A stretch of DNA of 64,000 bases from Perognathus longimembris pacificus (Eukaryota; Chordata; Mammalia; Rodentia; Heteromyidae), in assembly GCF_023159225.1 (NCBI RefSeq), contig NC_063174.1, positions 38,289,691 through 38,353,690 of the forward strand, written 5' to 3'. The position numbers and the translations under genes are program-made. Under the pieces are notes generated by a model. The model worked only from the letters and a program-made list of their open reading frames with translations, made no database searches and was not told the DNA's origin. Of the stretch, positions 23,550-36,126 are shown in pieces. Position 1 is the first letter of the stretch, and each line of letters begins with the position of its first letter.

Positions 23550-24370
23550 CCATTTCCTCAAAAAGCTCAACATAGACCTACCCTATGACCCAGTCATACC
23601 ACTCCTAGGCATCTATCTTGAACAACAGGTCCCAAGATATCAAAGAGACATCTGCACTTCCATGTTTATCGCTGCACAATTCACAATAGCCAAAATATGG
23701 AAACAACCCAGATGCCCCTCCACAGACGAATGGATCCAAAAAATATGGTGCCTATACACAATGGAATACTACATAGCGATTAGAAATGGTGAAATATTGG
23801 TATTCGCAGGGAAATGGTCAGAACATGAACAAATAATGTTGAGCGAGACAAGCCTAGAACACAGAAAACAAAGGGGCATGATCTCCTTGATATATGACTG
23901 TTAAGGTGGGGGGAGGGGAGACAGTAGAGACCAGGTCTGCGAAACCAAAAACTTCTTGTCAAATGGTATTTCCCACAGGTTTGGGTCAGTGACCCTACAT
24001 TATGTAACTAAAACCAAACAATTACTCAACATATAAAGGTCAAAAATAGACCTCTCAGTGTATCACAATAGCTCAAAAGCTATGTATGTACGTTCATATA
24101 AGACAAGGATAAGCAAACCCTACCGTCGACATTACATTTAAAGCCTAGGCGAATTTCCTTTGGCGTAGGCCACAGGGCTACTGTATATGTTTTTGGGACA
24201 CTGTGTATTGTATATATGTCTACCTGATCTAGGGAAGGGAAAGAAAAACAGGGTGTAAGATATCACAAGAAATGTACACACTGCCCTATTATGTAACTGT
24301 ACCCCTTTTGCACAATACCTTGTCAAAAAAAACTTGTTTAATTAATAAATAAATTATATTTAAAAAAATA
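23550..24370 (+). mobile_element. Younger LINE-1, 5'-truncated (ORF2 end plus 3' UTR)
   Basis: The 5'-truncated LINE-1 begins in the ORF2 C-terminal region and keeps an open frame to a TAA stop at 23902-23904. The last 80 residues (23662-23904) contain the L1 ORF2 signatures MFIAAQFTIAK and YTMEYYIAIRNGE. A roughly 460 bp 3' UTR follows, with a G-rich stretch (ggtggggggaggggag) soon after the stop, and it ends in an A-rich tail near 24370. The encoded end of ORF2 protein (reverse transcriptase/endonuclease of retrotransposition) is non-functional alone, because both catalytic domains are missing. The intact frame suggests it is much younger than the LINE-1 at 8.3-10.1 kb. Confidence 0.85.
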
Positions 24371-24753
24371 ATTATTGTGCCATAGGAATTGATCTGAGGT
24401 GAGGGCTAAGCAGAGCTAGCATCCAGCTAAGACCTGTATAAATACAGATTAGGACAAATAAAGAAGCAGGCTTTTTTTTCCTATATGGATAAATGGTACT
24501 ACCCTGAGCCGCATAAGTCCCCTAATCCTGTCAAGAACCTCCTTGGTAATCTGCCATAAAATGATTAATGTCTGGCATTATTATGGAAGTCAAAATTATT
24601 ATGGAAATCCTCCTCGGCTGAGGGACTTGGCTTAAGGATACTTTTGCCGGTGTTTAATATGGATCAGGGCACCTAATACGTATGCATGGAAATGTCACAA
24701 TAAGCCCACTTCTTGTATACTCTGTGCTAATTAAAATGAAAAGAAAACCTTAT

Positions 24754-24985
24754 GTTTGGTGCCACTAGCTCACACCAGTAATCCTAGCTAATTTAGGGGG
24801 CTGAGATCTGAGGATCACAGTTCAAAGCCAGCCTGGACAAATAGGAGTCTGTGAGACTCATCTCCAATTAACGACCAAGAATCCAGAAGTAGAGCTGTGG
24901 CTCAAGTGGTAGGGTTCTAGCCTTGAGCAAAAAAGCTCAGGGACAGCACCCAGGCCTGGAGTTCAAGCCCTTCAAGACTGACACA
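24754..24985 (+). repeat. SINE-B
   Basis: Sense copy from tttggtgccactagctcaca to tggagttcaagcccttcaag, with linker gactcatctccaattaacga. Confidence 0.85.
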
Positions 24986-25880
24986 ATAAGCAAACCAAAA
25001 TGTTCTTTTAAAAAGGATTGAAAAGCATAGCAATTGTATCAATAAACAGGAAGGGAAGTGAGTCTTTGCTGACAGGGTATGAAAAAGCAAACTGACACAC
25101 CCATTACACACTGGTGTGAGTGATTCCTTAGGCTAGATTTGCACTGGGAATTGTTTTCCTGTTGAATTACTGGAGCTGCAGCCCAGCCCAGTCACATGAC
25201 CACCTGTGTTCTACAAAAGTCTGGTTCATTCAGGAGCCCAGGGAGACATGAATGCTGCCACCATGGTAGATACCCATCTCACAGATTTCCCTGCAACTCC
25301 CAGCATCAGATAGATATCTCTGAGCCTGTACCAAAAAGAAGAATCCTGAACAGTTGGTTCTTGACAGCTTTGGATCAGGTCTTTCTCTTCCTAATGAATG
25401 GATGAAGAGCTGGTTCTGTGGTTACCTCATCTTCCTGGCAGCACTGTGTCTTTGGACCCTTGAAGTGAGACCAGAGGACAGGAAAGGAAGTTTGGAGTTA
25501 GCTCCCTCCTCTGCTCTAACATTTTCCTGCCCAACATTGTGTTTCAATTGGACTGTTCTCACCCTCCATAGTCACCTCCACTGACCCATAGAACTTTACC
25601 AAAGAGAACGGTAAGTGGGGAGGCAAGGATTCCCAAAGCATAGTCCCTGAAGAGGCCCTTTATCCACAGGCAATCTGCGCCCTACATGCCAGGACCACAG
25701 ATGTGAGCAATGCTCCTGGATGAAGAATGCCCATGACGTCTTCCGTGTGGACCCAATGTGCAGTTGGCTGCGCCTCCCTTGGACAAATAGCTCAATCATT
25801 GAGCCAGGGACATCAGGAAAGAGATTCTAGACCTCCACATCTGCTCTCTTGCTGGGTGCAGATATTATTTCTTTAAAACA

Positions 25881-25923
<43 letters not shown>

Positions 25924-28270
25924 CATTCTATCCCTTTCTAACAGTGAAAGCAGAGAAGACACATTGAAACCCTTAACTCATGCCACCCTCAGTGTGGCTG
26001 CTGTCAGAGGCTTTTCCTAGGGGCTTCTCTTGAAAGAGAAAAAAGAGTCCAGGAATTGCATGGAGAACTTGAACTGTGCATAAGAATTGGCAGAGGAGAG
26101 CCACAGGCAAATGGTTTCGATTTGCAAGCAGCCCTCGATAGGCACAGATCCCCCCATCTATCCCCCCACAGGCTCTGAAAAGCACCCATTTCCGATGTTG
26201 GCCATTCAGATCCTCGGGCAGCAGCTGAGTTCTCTTGGTTTCCCTGGGTTGCCAGCCTATGCTTCCCCTGCCATCCTGGGATTGCTAGAACAGCCCCAGA
26301 TCTGCCTGTGTGCAACCCACTTCCCATTCCTACCTCAAATGTCCTTTAAAAAAAAAAAGTAGTTCCCATGTCCCAATCCCCTGTGCTGACCTGGGCATTC
26401 ACTTCTGTCTTTCCTAGTCATCACCCTTGCTGGCCACTCTGATGACAACAGATACTGATATGTTATGGTGTAGAAAGGAGCCTCTTCTACTAACAAAACA
26501 TCTCCCTAAAAAATGATAGTACATCAATTCCTTTTCACATAGACAATAATACCCAATTTCTTTCTTTTGTAAAATTTAGCTACTTATTTTTATTAGCACA
26601 CATTAATGTATAAAGGGGTTTCATTGTGCTGTATCCATCCATCCATCCATTGATCAAGTTCACCCCTCATATTGCTTTCATATCCTCCATCCTCCCTTGT
26701 TTAGAAAAAAAATCATTTAGTGAGCTTCATTGAATACTTTGATCATATTCATCACTCCCAATCACACTTTCAAATTGTCCAAAGAGTTGATTAGTCATTT
26801 GATCCGCTCCGTTCCACAAGGATATATGTGAGTGAGCCCTGATGTACAGGCCAAGGCAACTTGAGCAGGGAGAAGTTTGTTAACATACCCACAGTGGTGT
26901 GGAATGGGAATGGGACCTGGATTAAGCCACTGGAATCCAGAGTGCTTTCTGTCCCCAGACACCACACAATGAGGGCACTGAAGGTACATTTGATTGGATG
27001 CTTCCCAAGAAAAAGTGCTGTGACAGGTGACAAAGGCTATGGAGAGGCCGACACCTGAAGGGGAGGGCAATGAGCACAGAAAGAAGACCCTGAAAGCCCC
27101 AAACCAAAGAGGAACCTGGTTATCTCTCCAGTCACTGGGATCTGCTGTGGCTGGACACAGGGCACTGAAGAAATGGAGAGGGAGGAGGAAAGCAGTGGGG
27201 TGTAGAGGGGAGGAATGCACGACGCTGACCAGAGAGAAGAGGTGACACCATTTGTCCTTTCACCTGGGATTGGGGAGCCAGCATTAGCTCAAGCAGCTCA
27301 TCTTCCCTCTGGATGATCAATGCAGAGAGAACCCACACAGTTGGTGGGTTCATTGTTGTAGTCTTCTTAGCCAGGGTCTGGGAAAGAAAGGGCTAGGAAG
27401 CCCAAACATGAAAGCTCCCGCTAGCGTAGCTCAGGGCATGTGTGCAGTATCAATTTCCTGGTCATGAAGCAGGCTGTAGGCTGCAGGGTGCAGGGGGTGG
27501 GGTGAGGGGTAGGCATGGGCTAGGGGCAAGGAGCCCCAGGGCTGCCTTGGCAAGAGGCCGATGTCCTTTAGGAACCACTCTAGAGAAAATAGCAAGAGTG
27601 AGACAAAGGATTTCTTTCTTCCTCCCTCATGTTAGAAATTCCCTCGAGGTTCTCTTTGGAGCCATGTGTCTGTCTTTAGAACAATCCTAGACACTGGTCA
27701 ACGTTTTTAAACCACTCTATAAACAGGAAATGGAAAGAGAAGCAAGGTTAAAAAGATGTGTCAGCATCTGTCAACGTCGCCGTGGGAGCTTGCTGGTTCT
27801 TGTCAAAGAGAACAAAGCTGAGGAAACAGATTTTTCCTTGCTGCACTGGATTGGCATGGGAGCATGGATATACACAGTCAACAACCAGGGGCCCGACCGG
27901 TGGGAAACCCGGAAACCCGGTATGCCTGTTAGAGAAAGTGGTTAATAGGGAAGAAAGCGGAGAGATGTATAAGCCTAGAGGTCAGATATAGGGAAAGAGA
28001 TAGGAAGGGAGGATGGTAAAGAAAGGAAACAAGAGGAGGGAGAGGAGAAGGGGAAGGAGGAGGAAGGGGGAAGAACAGGGAAGAGAGGCATTCAGGAAGT
28101 GGGCTCACCCTACCATTGACTTGTCTGTCTTCACATACCTCTCCCATCCTCCATATGCTCTCAGTCAGCAAGGTCTTGCCACTGATGCTTCAAATTCCAT
28201 CTACTTCATGAATCCCACTCCCCACCCATTCAGATCCTTCCTGCCTGTCCTCTGGACTCTGTAGCTTCAC
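24986..28270. other. Largely unique non-coding DNA
   Basis: No exon recognised. It holds a (CA)n at 25881-25921, a (CCAT)n patch near 26630-26650 and a purine-rich stretch at 28015-28090. The sequence gtataaaggggtttcattgt with tttgatcatattcatcactc (26605-26760) resembles a rodent LINE-1 3' end. Several short frames at 25.2-27.4 kb overlap on both strands with no codon or homology support. Confidence 0.5.
25881..25921. repeat. (CA)n microsatellite
   Basis: About 20 uninterrupted CA units. Confidence 0.95.
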
Positions 28271-28274
28271 CTCA

Positions 28275-28443
28275 CAGCTGGCGCACTACCACTTAAGCCA
28301 CAGCTCTGTCTCTGGCTTTTTGGTGGTTAACTGGAGATAAGAGTTTCACAGACATTTCTGCCTGAGTTGGCTTTGACTGCGATTCTCAGATCTCAGCCTC
28401 CTGAATAGCAAGGATCACAGGCGTGAGCTACCAGCACCTGGCA
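28275..28443 (-). repeat. SINE-B, partial
   Basis: Antisense copy lacking the end of its tail; runs from gcgcactaccacttaagcca to gcgtgagctaccagcacctg. Confidence 0.82.
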
Positions 28444-28544
28444 GTTTTATCTTCTTAACACCTCTTTACACCCCTTGTTCTACCAGCTTGCTTTGGGCCA
28501 TGTAGATTATAAAACAAGCTTCTTTCTAATTTACCTGCCATAGA

Positions 28545-29445
28545 TCGACTTGACTCTCACCTCCTCCATCAAAGTGATATATTCTAAAACATAAACCCCT
28601 TCATTTAAACCTTTCAAAGACTAACATTGGCCTTAGACAAAATTTCAGATTCTTTAGTCTCATGAAAGAATTTTCCATGCTCTGTGCCCTTCCTCTCTCC
28701 CTCAACACTGGACACAATTATATGACATTAGAGTTTTCCAGTGAGTTCTACACTCTTCCAGCCTCTAGTTTTTCTATGTCTTTCACTCTGCCTGAATTCC
28801 TCCTTTCCTTTCTCCTCTGCTCCTAGCTAGTTCGTACTCACCTAAGATTTACATCCAGACCCTCCATACTCTGAAGCCTGATCATCATTTGTAAACCAGC
28901 CCCTCTCCCTTTTAAAAGCCAACTCCCTTCCCAACCTGCATGCCATTAACCCTCTTCCTGACAGAGCTTATTTCCTAACATGAGGATTCGCCTCAGACCT
29001 TATCTTTGAAGCGTTTATCACACTGACATCTATCTGCATGGCTCTCTCCTGATGGAACATACACTCCTTGAGGACAGAAGCCAGATCTGGTTTGTGTGAT
29101 GGAAATCTTCTGTTTGTCCTGCAGCAACCCTTTTCTGGCCCCTCCCCCAAAGCCCTGTGAGACTGGTCCAGGCTAACAACCTCCCAGGAGATCAGGCACT
29201 GGAGAGGAGAGCTGTCATGGTTTTCATGGCATCAGATAGATGAGACCCTCAACCAGATGTCACAGCTCCTCTCTGACAGCCCTTTCCACTCGTGTGTTTT
29301 CCTACACTCTGCCCTCATATCTGAAAACATACTCTCCTCACATTACCTATTACCCAATTCCAATTTTCCAAAACCACCTGCCTAATTGCCCTAGCAGTCT
29401 AGAACATAAGTGTCCCTAGAGTGGATGAATAAATAAATGAATCAA
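28545..29445 (+). repeat. L2 LINE 3' region
   Basis: Order typical of L2: ttaaacctttcaaagactaa, ccatgctctgtgcccttcct, ctctgcctgaattcctcctt, acatacactccttgaggaca gaagccagatctgg, and a late gtggatgaataaataaatga. Boundaries are approximate. Confidence 0.6.
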
Positions 29446-30107
29446 GAACAACCCAAGCCATTGGCTAGCTTCACTTACTCAGCCACCGTTTCAGAAGGAT
29501 GATAAATACTTCCCAGTGTAGAACTTGGAACTGAAGGGAGACAGTTTCAGGGCTGGTAAGGAAGGGAGTCCTCAGGATTCTTTTGGCAGGAGGTGTGCTA
29601 TGGGAACTAGAAAGGGGGTATCAGGTAGATGTCCTCTTTCATGTCGTCCCCTAGCTTTCTAGGGGACTGGACTGACTGCACCTGGAGGGTGAGAAATAAG
29701 GGACTCCCTACCTTCCTTTCTTTCTCATGGTGTTGCCTTGAGAAAAAAAATTAGAAAAACACTGGGTCCTTTCCCCCTCTATCAGCCTACTCAAACCTAG
29801 CAGCCTGACATTTATACCTAAGAAGTGTGGGTGGGGAAAGCCACAAGTGGTAAAACAAGGTACACTACTTTATAGAATTCAGGGGTTGAGGCTATAACCT
29901 GGGAGTTGGATTCTCTATCCCAGGGGGACTGAGCCCTTGCTAAACCAGTCAAACCTGGGGAAAGAAAGCCATGACCCAAGATCACACAGTAACGTAGAGA
30001 TATGAGGTGCCAGAGCCCAGGTTACCCAACTAACAAGCATACAATCTTGTTGCCACACCACAGTGTCTCCTGAAGACAGGAGTAAGGCAGGCTTACCAAA
30101 GAAGAAG

Positions 30108-30320
30108 GGCAACCGAGCACCAGTGAGACACACCTGTAATCCTAGCCACTCAGGAGGCTGAGGTCTGAGGACCATGGTTTGAAGCCAATCTGAGCAGGAA
30201 AGTTCATGAGACTCATCTCCAATTAACCACCAAAAAAACTGGAAGTGGTGCTGTGACTCAAAGAGCCTTGAGCAAAAGAGCTCAGGACAGTGCTAGGCCC
30301 AGAGTTCAAGCCTCAGAACA
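30108..30320 (+). repeat. SINE-B
   Basis: Sense copy from accgagcaccagtgagacac to agagttcaagcctcagaaca, with a small deletion in the tRNA-like tail. The preceding 29446-30107 is unique non-coding DNA. Confidence 0.85.
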
Positions 30321-30344
30321 GATAGGAAAATGAAAAAGAGTGCT

Positions 30345-30465
30345 GGCTTTGAACACAAAGAAATAATGATCTGAATTTAAGCCTCAATTTACCCATATAT
30401 ACAATGAAGATAAGAATATTCTCCTATAGAATTTTTGTGGGGATTAAGTAAGGTGATCCATGTTA
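30345..30465 (+). repeat. MIR-family SINE fragment
   Basis: atgatctgaatttaagcctc, acaatgaagataagaatatt and ttttgtggggattaagtaag follow sense MIR order. Confidence 0.55.
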
Positions 30466-30799
30466 GTCAAATGGAGAAACACAGATCAAGGGAGAAGAGA
30501 GTGTGATAGAGGGTAGGGTTGCAATTCTCAAGAAAATGGTCATGGAAGGCTTCCACATGGTAACATGGAGCTAGGCTTGAAAAAGGCAAGGATTCAGGCA
30601 TATTAACCTCCAAGGGGAGAGTACTGCAGACAAAGGGAAGCACACACACACAGGCCCTGAGGCACGCACCAAGTATAGTTGATGCATGCATGCTCCTTTG
30701 CCCACAGGCTCTGCACCCTCCGCCATGGAGTCAGACCACCATGATCCAATACACTTGGAGGAAAAAAAACAACAACAGTGTCTGTTCTGAACTTGTATA

Positions 30800-31012
30800 G
30801 ACACTTTTTCCTTATTATCACTCCTTAAAGGACACAACTATCTATATAATTTATGTGTTTTAGGTACTGTAAGTACACTGGTGATGATTTAAGATATAAA
30901 GGAAGATATGTATAGGCTATGTGAAAATGGGGGCCATTTTATAGTAGGGATTTGAGCATCTGCAGATTTTGGTACCCATGGTGGGGAGAGGGGCCTGGAG
31001 ACTGTAATTTAC
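30800..31012 (+). repeat. MER2-like TcMar-Tigger transposon fossil
   Basis: gtactgtaagtacactggtg, ataggctatgtgaaaatggg, gccattttatagtagggatt, tgagcatctgcagattttgg, tacccatggtggggagaggg match the right half of the MER2 family. The left half is not evident. Confidence 0.6.
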
Positions 31013-31334
31013 TGCATAGACTTGGGGCTTGGAGATCTAGTATAGACTACAGGAAAGGCTATGGGAGATTAAGTCCAACACCTAGTAAATGAGATTTAAA
31101 CTCAGAACACATTCCCAAACTCTTGCTTGTTCCCATCACAGGCTCTCACTCACGTGATGGGCTGATGTGACTGGGTGGGTTGATGCTGACCTTTCCAGAG
31201 AGGGCTTCATAGGGTTCCAAATCAAATACTGAGAAGGAGGCAAAGAATCCCATTTGTTAACAAGTGTAACGTGTTCCCTTCAGCACTCAGAATCAGAATA
31301 TATATGAGCACAGAACCATATAAAGGAAGCTGAG

Positions 31335-31725
31335 AATTAGGCATGGTAATACATGCCCATAATCCAAGCCAATTAGAAGTGGAAACAAGAATGTTGTGAA
31401 AAGCCAGCCATGGGTAGCTCACACCTGTAATCCTAGCTACTCACGAGGCTGAGATCTGAGGATCATGGTTCAAAGCCAGCCTAGACAGGAAAGTCTATGA
31501 GACTCTCATCTCCAATTAACCACCAGAAAAGCAGAAGTGGTGTTGTGGCTCAAGTGGTAGAATACTAGCTTTGAGCTGAAGAGCCCAGGCCCAGAGTTCA
31601 AACCCCACAACTGACATAAAAAAAAAAAAAAAAGAAGATTGTGAGTTTGATGCTAGCTGCGGAAAGTTTGGAGCAAACCAAAATAGAGCCAACCTATGCT
31701 ACATAGTAAGATTCTGTCTCAAAGA
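31335..31725 (+). repeat. Older B1-like SINE split by SINE-B
   Basis: B1-like start ttaggcatggtaatacatgc (31338) resumes at 31640 with agattgtgagtttgatgcta and ends agattctgtctcaaaga. The interruption is SINE-B 31402-31635, flanked by aagaatgttgtgaa and aagaagattgtgag. Confidence 0.7.
31402..31635 (+). repeat. SINE-B nested in a B1-like SINE
   Basis: Sense copy from agccatgggtagctcacacc to agttcaaaccccacaactga, plus poly-A. Confidence 0.88.
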
Positions 31726-33725
31726 CCATTCTCCAAAGGAGGAGGAAACAGAATATTTGAAATCAAGACATTGAAGAGATGCAGACCTTAAATGGGTATA
31801 GATGCCACTTGATCTCAAAGATCCTCAGATTTTGTACCAATAGTGACCTCTAATAAACCCTTTCTTCACTGGTGTCTATGATTCCCCTTCACTGGGAAGG
31901 GGAAACTGAGATTCTTGAAAAACATCTATTTGCTAGAGCAGCACCAAATTTGTAAAAGGCTTGGGTGGGAGATGGCCCTGTGGAGACTGTCATAATGCCT
32001 GACCAACTTGGGACCAACTGTGTGCCTGGTTTCTCTCCTCTAAAGGATCCTCATCTGCCCACCCACTCCTACCAATATTGCTAACAGAGATCAAAGAACC
32101 TCTTGAAAGGGTTGGCTCCCACCAGAGATAATTGCTAGATAAATGCACAGGGCTATTATGATGTAATGGGCCTGTGCAGGCAGAGCTCAAGTAGGTAATT
32201 GCTCACTTTGGGGAGGGGCAGGAACTCTTCCAGGCCATTGCGGTCCACTAAGTGCGTGCCTTTGCCAAGGTGAAATGCTTCTGTCCCGTGACTTGAAAGT
32301 GAGCCATCACTTGCTGTTCCATAAGGCATTTTGGCATTCCTGGGCTATGACATTCCTTTAATCTGTTCATGAGACCTCTGCAGTGGAGTTGCCACAGATT
32401 GTGAAGAGTTTGGAAATCACATGGAAGAAGGCAGAATGGGAAGGTAGAGAAGAGACTGTTCTAGAGCCAAGGAAGCAGCTTCAGAGTCACTCCAGAAAGG
32501 GCTCTGGGCCTGGCTTCTGGTTCCGGTTGTTTCCTAACACCTCCCATCCCTTGATCAGTTCAAGATGTCGGCCTCAGATTTCTCATAGAAAAAACGAGAA
32601 GCTAGTTCCTAGGTTCACATCACCTCTAAAATTCTATGCTTTATTTAAGCCCAAGAAAAAAACTACATGGAGCACTGGTAATGATGGGGATGGATGATTG
32701 GGTTGAGTTGATGGATCCATGTTTGGGGTCCAGAAACCCCCTCTACCAAACATCTCTGCCACAGGCCATATTGAGACTCATGTAGAGATTTTCACACAGA
32801 CAGCAGAAAAACATACTTAAGGGGGCTGGTTATCCTTACCTGGAACTTGATGATAGCCCAGAGGAAAAATTTACAAATAAGGCTGAGGACACAAACACAC
32901 ACAGTACCTGAATTTTAATATCAGAAGATCATTATCCTAAGCTACATCAACAATTTGGTATCCATCCCTGTTGGGGATACCCTGAGCCCTCTCACTTTAT
33001 TACATGCTTACAGCATTACAGTTTAAAATGCTGGCAACCATGTTCTGTGCAATTAAAAATCAACCAACAAACAAGACTTACTGGGGCCCCTAATACTTAG
33101 TTAAGAGTTTTTCTCGGCTGTTCTACACATTTAATTGTTTCACTACACAGTCACCGCTCTGTTCCCCAAAGACTGTTAATCATTCTCCAACTTCAGTCAT
33201 ACTTTAGTGCCATTAGTCACACATGGTGTGGTACTATCGGAACCAATGGCTCAGCAGAATTCCACCCTGAACTTCCAGGTAACTTTAAAAAAAAACAAAA
33301 CTGAGCAACGTAATATTCTGCCTGGGACTGAGTTGGGGATGTTGAGTGGGTCTTTCCTCACCGGTGGCTTTGAAAACGGAAAGTGAGATGTCAATATCAG
33401 ATGAACAGATTAGCCTTCATATCAATCTGTGTTGCTTTCTCTATTTTTTCAGCTTTCAAGGGAGGGGGGCGGCATCTGAGCTTAAGAGACATTCTCTACC
33501 AGTCAGAATCATGGAGAGAGAGAAAAACTATTTTCACACATCTCTTCAAACTCACTCTTAGTTTCATCTACACATTCATATGAGAGCGCTTAGCAAAGAG
33601 ATTTGTAATCAGGCTTGAGGTTTGACTGGTGAGAAAAATGCTATCCCTTTGCTAGGCAGCAAATGAGGCACCTTGGGTATGGGGGCTCTACCTCAAATCC
33701 AGTAGAAGGATATGGATGTTCTACT
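31726..33725. other. Unique non-coding DNA
   Basis: About 2 kb with no recognised repeat and no supported exon. The frame over 32383-32697 has no splice context and no homology I recognise. Low repeat content here could reflect old regulatory DNA, but nothing specific is visible. Confidence 0.45.
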
Positions 33726-33729
33726 TCAA

Positions 33730-34430
33730 AAATTATGAATATCTCTGGCTTCCACATTCCAGTCTAAGCCACCATCTCTTTGGGGTTTTGAGTGGATAAC
33801 TGGAATAGTCTCCAATGGCTCCAAGTGATCATCCGTATGACTCCAGCCAATTCATCTTCCACTCTATAGCCCGAATGCTCTTTGCAAAATTCAATGTATA
33901 TAATGGCACCCCTGGCGAAATGTTGATCCTTCTATGTAGGACAAAACCTGCACCCTTTGCCACAGACTACACAACCTTCACTTTTCCATCACTTAAAATG
34001 ACTTACTAGTAATTCTCTCCACCCCCCCCCCCACCCCAGGAACATTTGGCAATATCTAGATTCATTTCTGATTGTCCCAAAACAGGAGTAAGGGGTATAC
34101 TACTGGAATCCGATGGGCAGAGGACAAGTGTGCTGTTATATATTCTACGTTACAAAGGACTGTTCCCAACAACAAAGACTGATCTGTCTCCAAATGCCTA
34201 TAATGCCTAGGTTGAACATCTCTGGCTTCAATTCACTTCCGCAGAGTTTACAGGACCACTTCTAGAGCAGCTTCCCGTCTCCATGTCCTTCATGTTGCCA
34301 GCTGTGCCCTGCAGCCATTTGCTCTCTGTTCTTCACATACCTTCTGTAAACCCCTGTGTGGGGGTTCAGATGCACGCCTAGCTGTCTCAGCACTTCCCAC
34401 TTAGTGGAGGCTCAAGAAATAAATACTCAA
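33730..34430 (+). repeat. L2 LINE fragment holding a MER20-like insertion
   Basis: L2-like text on both sides: ccaatggctccaagtgatca and ccacttaaaatgacttacta style blocks on the left, cagccatttgctctctgttc and gtggaggctcaagaaataaa on the right, with the MER20-like element between. Confidence 0.5.
34035..34235 (+). repeat. MER20-like hAT transposon fossil
   Basis: Clear family order: ggaacatttggcaatatcta, ttctgattgtcccaaaacag, tactactggaatccgatggg, cagaggacaagtgtgctgtt, aacaacaaagactgatctgt, ctataatgcctaggttgaac. Confidence 0.82.
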
Positions 34431-34527
34431 GCAAAGAAGGACAGGAAGGAAGGACAGAGGTGAGAAAAAAGGGCACTCAGGGTTAAAGAGTATTCCTATT
34501 CATGCAGTCTTTCTTTCCCTTTTCCCC

Positions 34528-34743
34528 TTCTGTCCTGGGACTTGGATTCTGGGTCTGGGTGCTGTCCTGTAGCTTTTTTGCTCAAGGCTGGTGTTTTGCC
34601 ACTTGAGCCACAGCTTTTGTGCTAGTTCATTGGAGATAAGCATCTCACAGACTTTCCTATCTAGGTTGGCTTTGAACTATGATCCTCAGATCTGAGCCTT
34701 CTGAGTTGCTATGATTACATGTGTGAGCCACCAGCTCCTGGCT
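34528..34743 (-). repeat. SINE-B
   Basis: Antisense copy from tgtcctgggacttggattct to gtgtgagccaccagctcctg. It is followed by unique non-coding DNA to 35819. Confidence 0.86.
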
Positions 34744-35819
34744 AACTGTTCTACTCTTTCAGAGCCTCTGTTGATAATGATGTTCCTATGGAAAATGTAC
34801 CATCTAGCTAGGCCAGTTTCACTAATAATGTTTTTTGTAAGAGAATCAGCTCAGTGCACTTTGGAAACTTATAAGTCTTCAGGGCAAATATTGGAGTACT
34901 GGTATGAAGATGTCCAGAATTAACTTTGCTTCTTGTTTTTCAAGCAAGTCCACTTGAAAGAAAGCTCATGTCTGTTTTTAGCCCCGGCCTCCTGAACAGT
35001 ACCTAACACATGGGTGATAGGTTTCTCAGAAGTGTTAATTAATGAGCAACTATATGCCAGAAGAACACACTTTAACTCTGCAGGAGCAGACTGGGTACTA
35101 CATCACATCCACTTCTCTGGCAGACAGCACCCAGTCTGGGCTCTTGCTGCTTTTATTGGTAACCCTTCCACTAGCATTGCCAGTAAAAGTCTCACCTCTG
35201 AACAACAATTTTATCCTGGCCAGTATTTCAGGCTGTCTGAGAAAGGAAGTCCAGTTTGCCTTCCTGTTTTCCTAATGCCCCCAATTTCTGGTTCTCACAC
35301 AAAGATGTAGGCATTTGTATTATTTGGCTACTTTGATGGCTAGCTAACACTCAAAAGTAGTTTCTCCCATTATCCCCCCCAACTGCTTCCTCCCCACTCA
35401 GGACTTTCAGGGAGCTGTGGGAATCGGCTGGAGGTTGTGAGCTTTCTGTGATACACTCCTTCCTGGGAAGATTGCCTACATTTTACTCTAAGCCCCAGAG
35501 ATTAATGTTATCTTATTAGCAACACAAAATGGGAAAGACTGAGCTCTTTCAGTTTAATCTGCTTAGTTTCTGAGGCTGTACAAAGCTTCTCCAAAGAATG
35601 TGCAGAGCTTTTGTTAGTACCAAAAAAAATATCTCAAAGCTCAACATATTATTTGGCACAGACTGGTCTATCTAATTTAGATTGTGGAAACCCACTGATT
35701 AAGTCTCAGGTCTGTTGACTTTTTTCCCCCATTCAGTCTACAAATATCACTGTTAGTTAGAACTCTCAATGCTATAAAACTTATTATTAACAAATCCCAC
35801 ATTTCTCTCTCTCAAACAT

Positions 35820-35827
35820 AACACACA

Positions 35828-35879
<52 letters not shown>
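35820..35879. repeat. (CA)n microsatellite
   Basis: About 29 CA units with one TA interruption near the start. Confidence 0.95.
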
Positions 35880-35884
<5 letters not shown>

Positions 35885-36126
35885 GGTTTAAAAGAAATTC
35901 TCACCAGCACCATCTAGTGGTATTTCAAGTATTCTAGCATTCTTAAAAATTACTGCAGACTCTCAGTAATTGATATTCAGCCTGTTTCAAGATCTCGTTT
36001 TGGTTGAAACATAAAAATCTGGCTGAACACAGCTATTAGCTTGGAAAGGAAGTTGCTATTGGTAAGGGGTGGGGGGGGGGGAGTAGGCTGGTCCTGGGGC
36101 TTGAATTCAGGGCCTTCTGGCTTTTT

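Noticed and set aside
26795..27220. 141-codon - strand frame and its overlapping partners
   Set aside because: Frames are open on both strands at once, with no homology, no splice signals and no codon-bias support.
32383..32697. 104-codon + strand frame in unique DNA
   Set aside because: Isolated, no recognisable domain, no acceptor or donor pair and low-complexity end; kept only as unique non-coding DNA.
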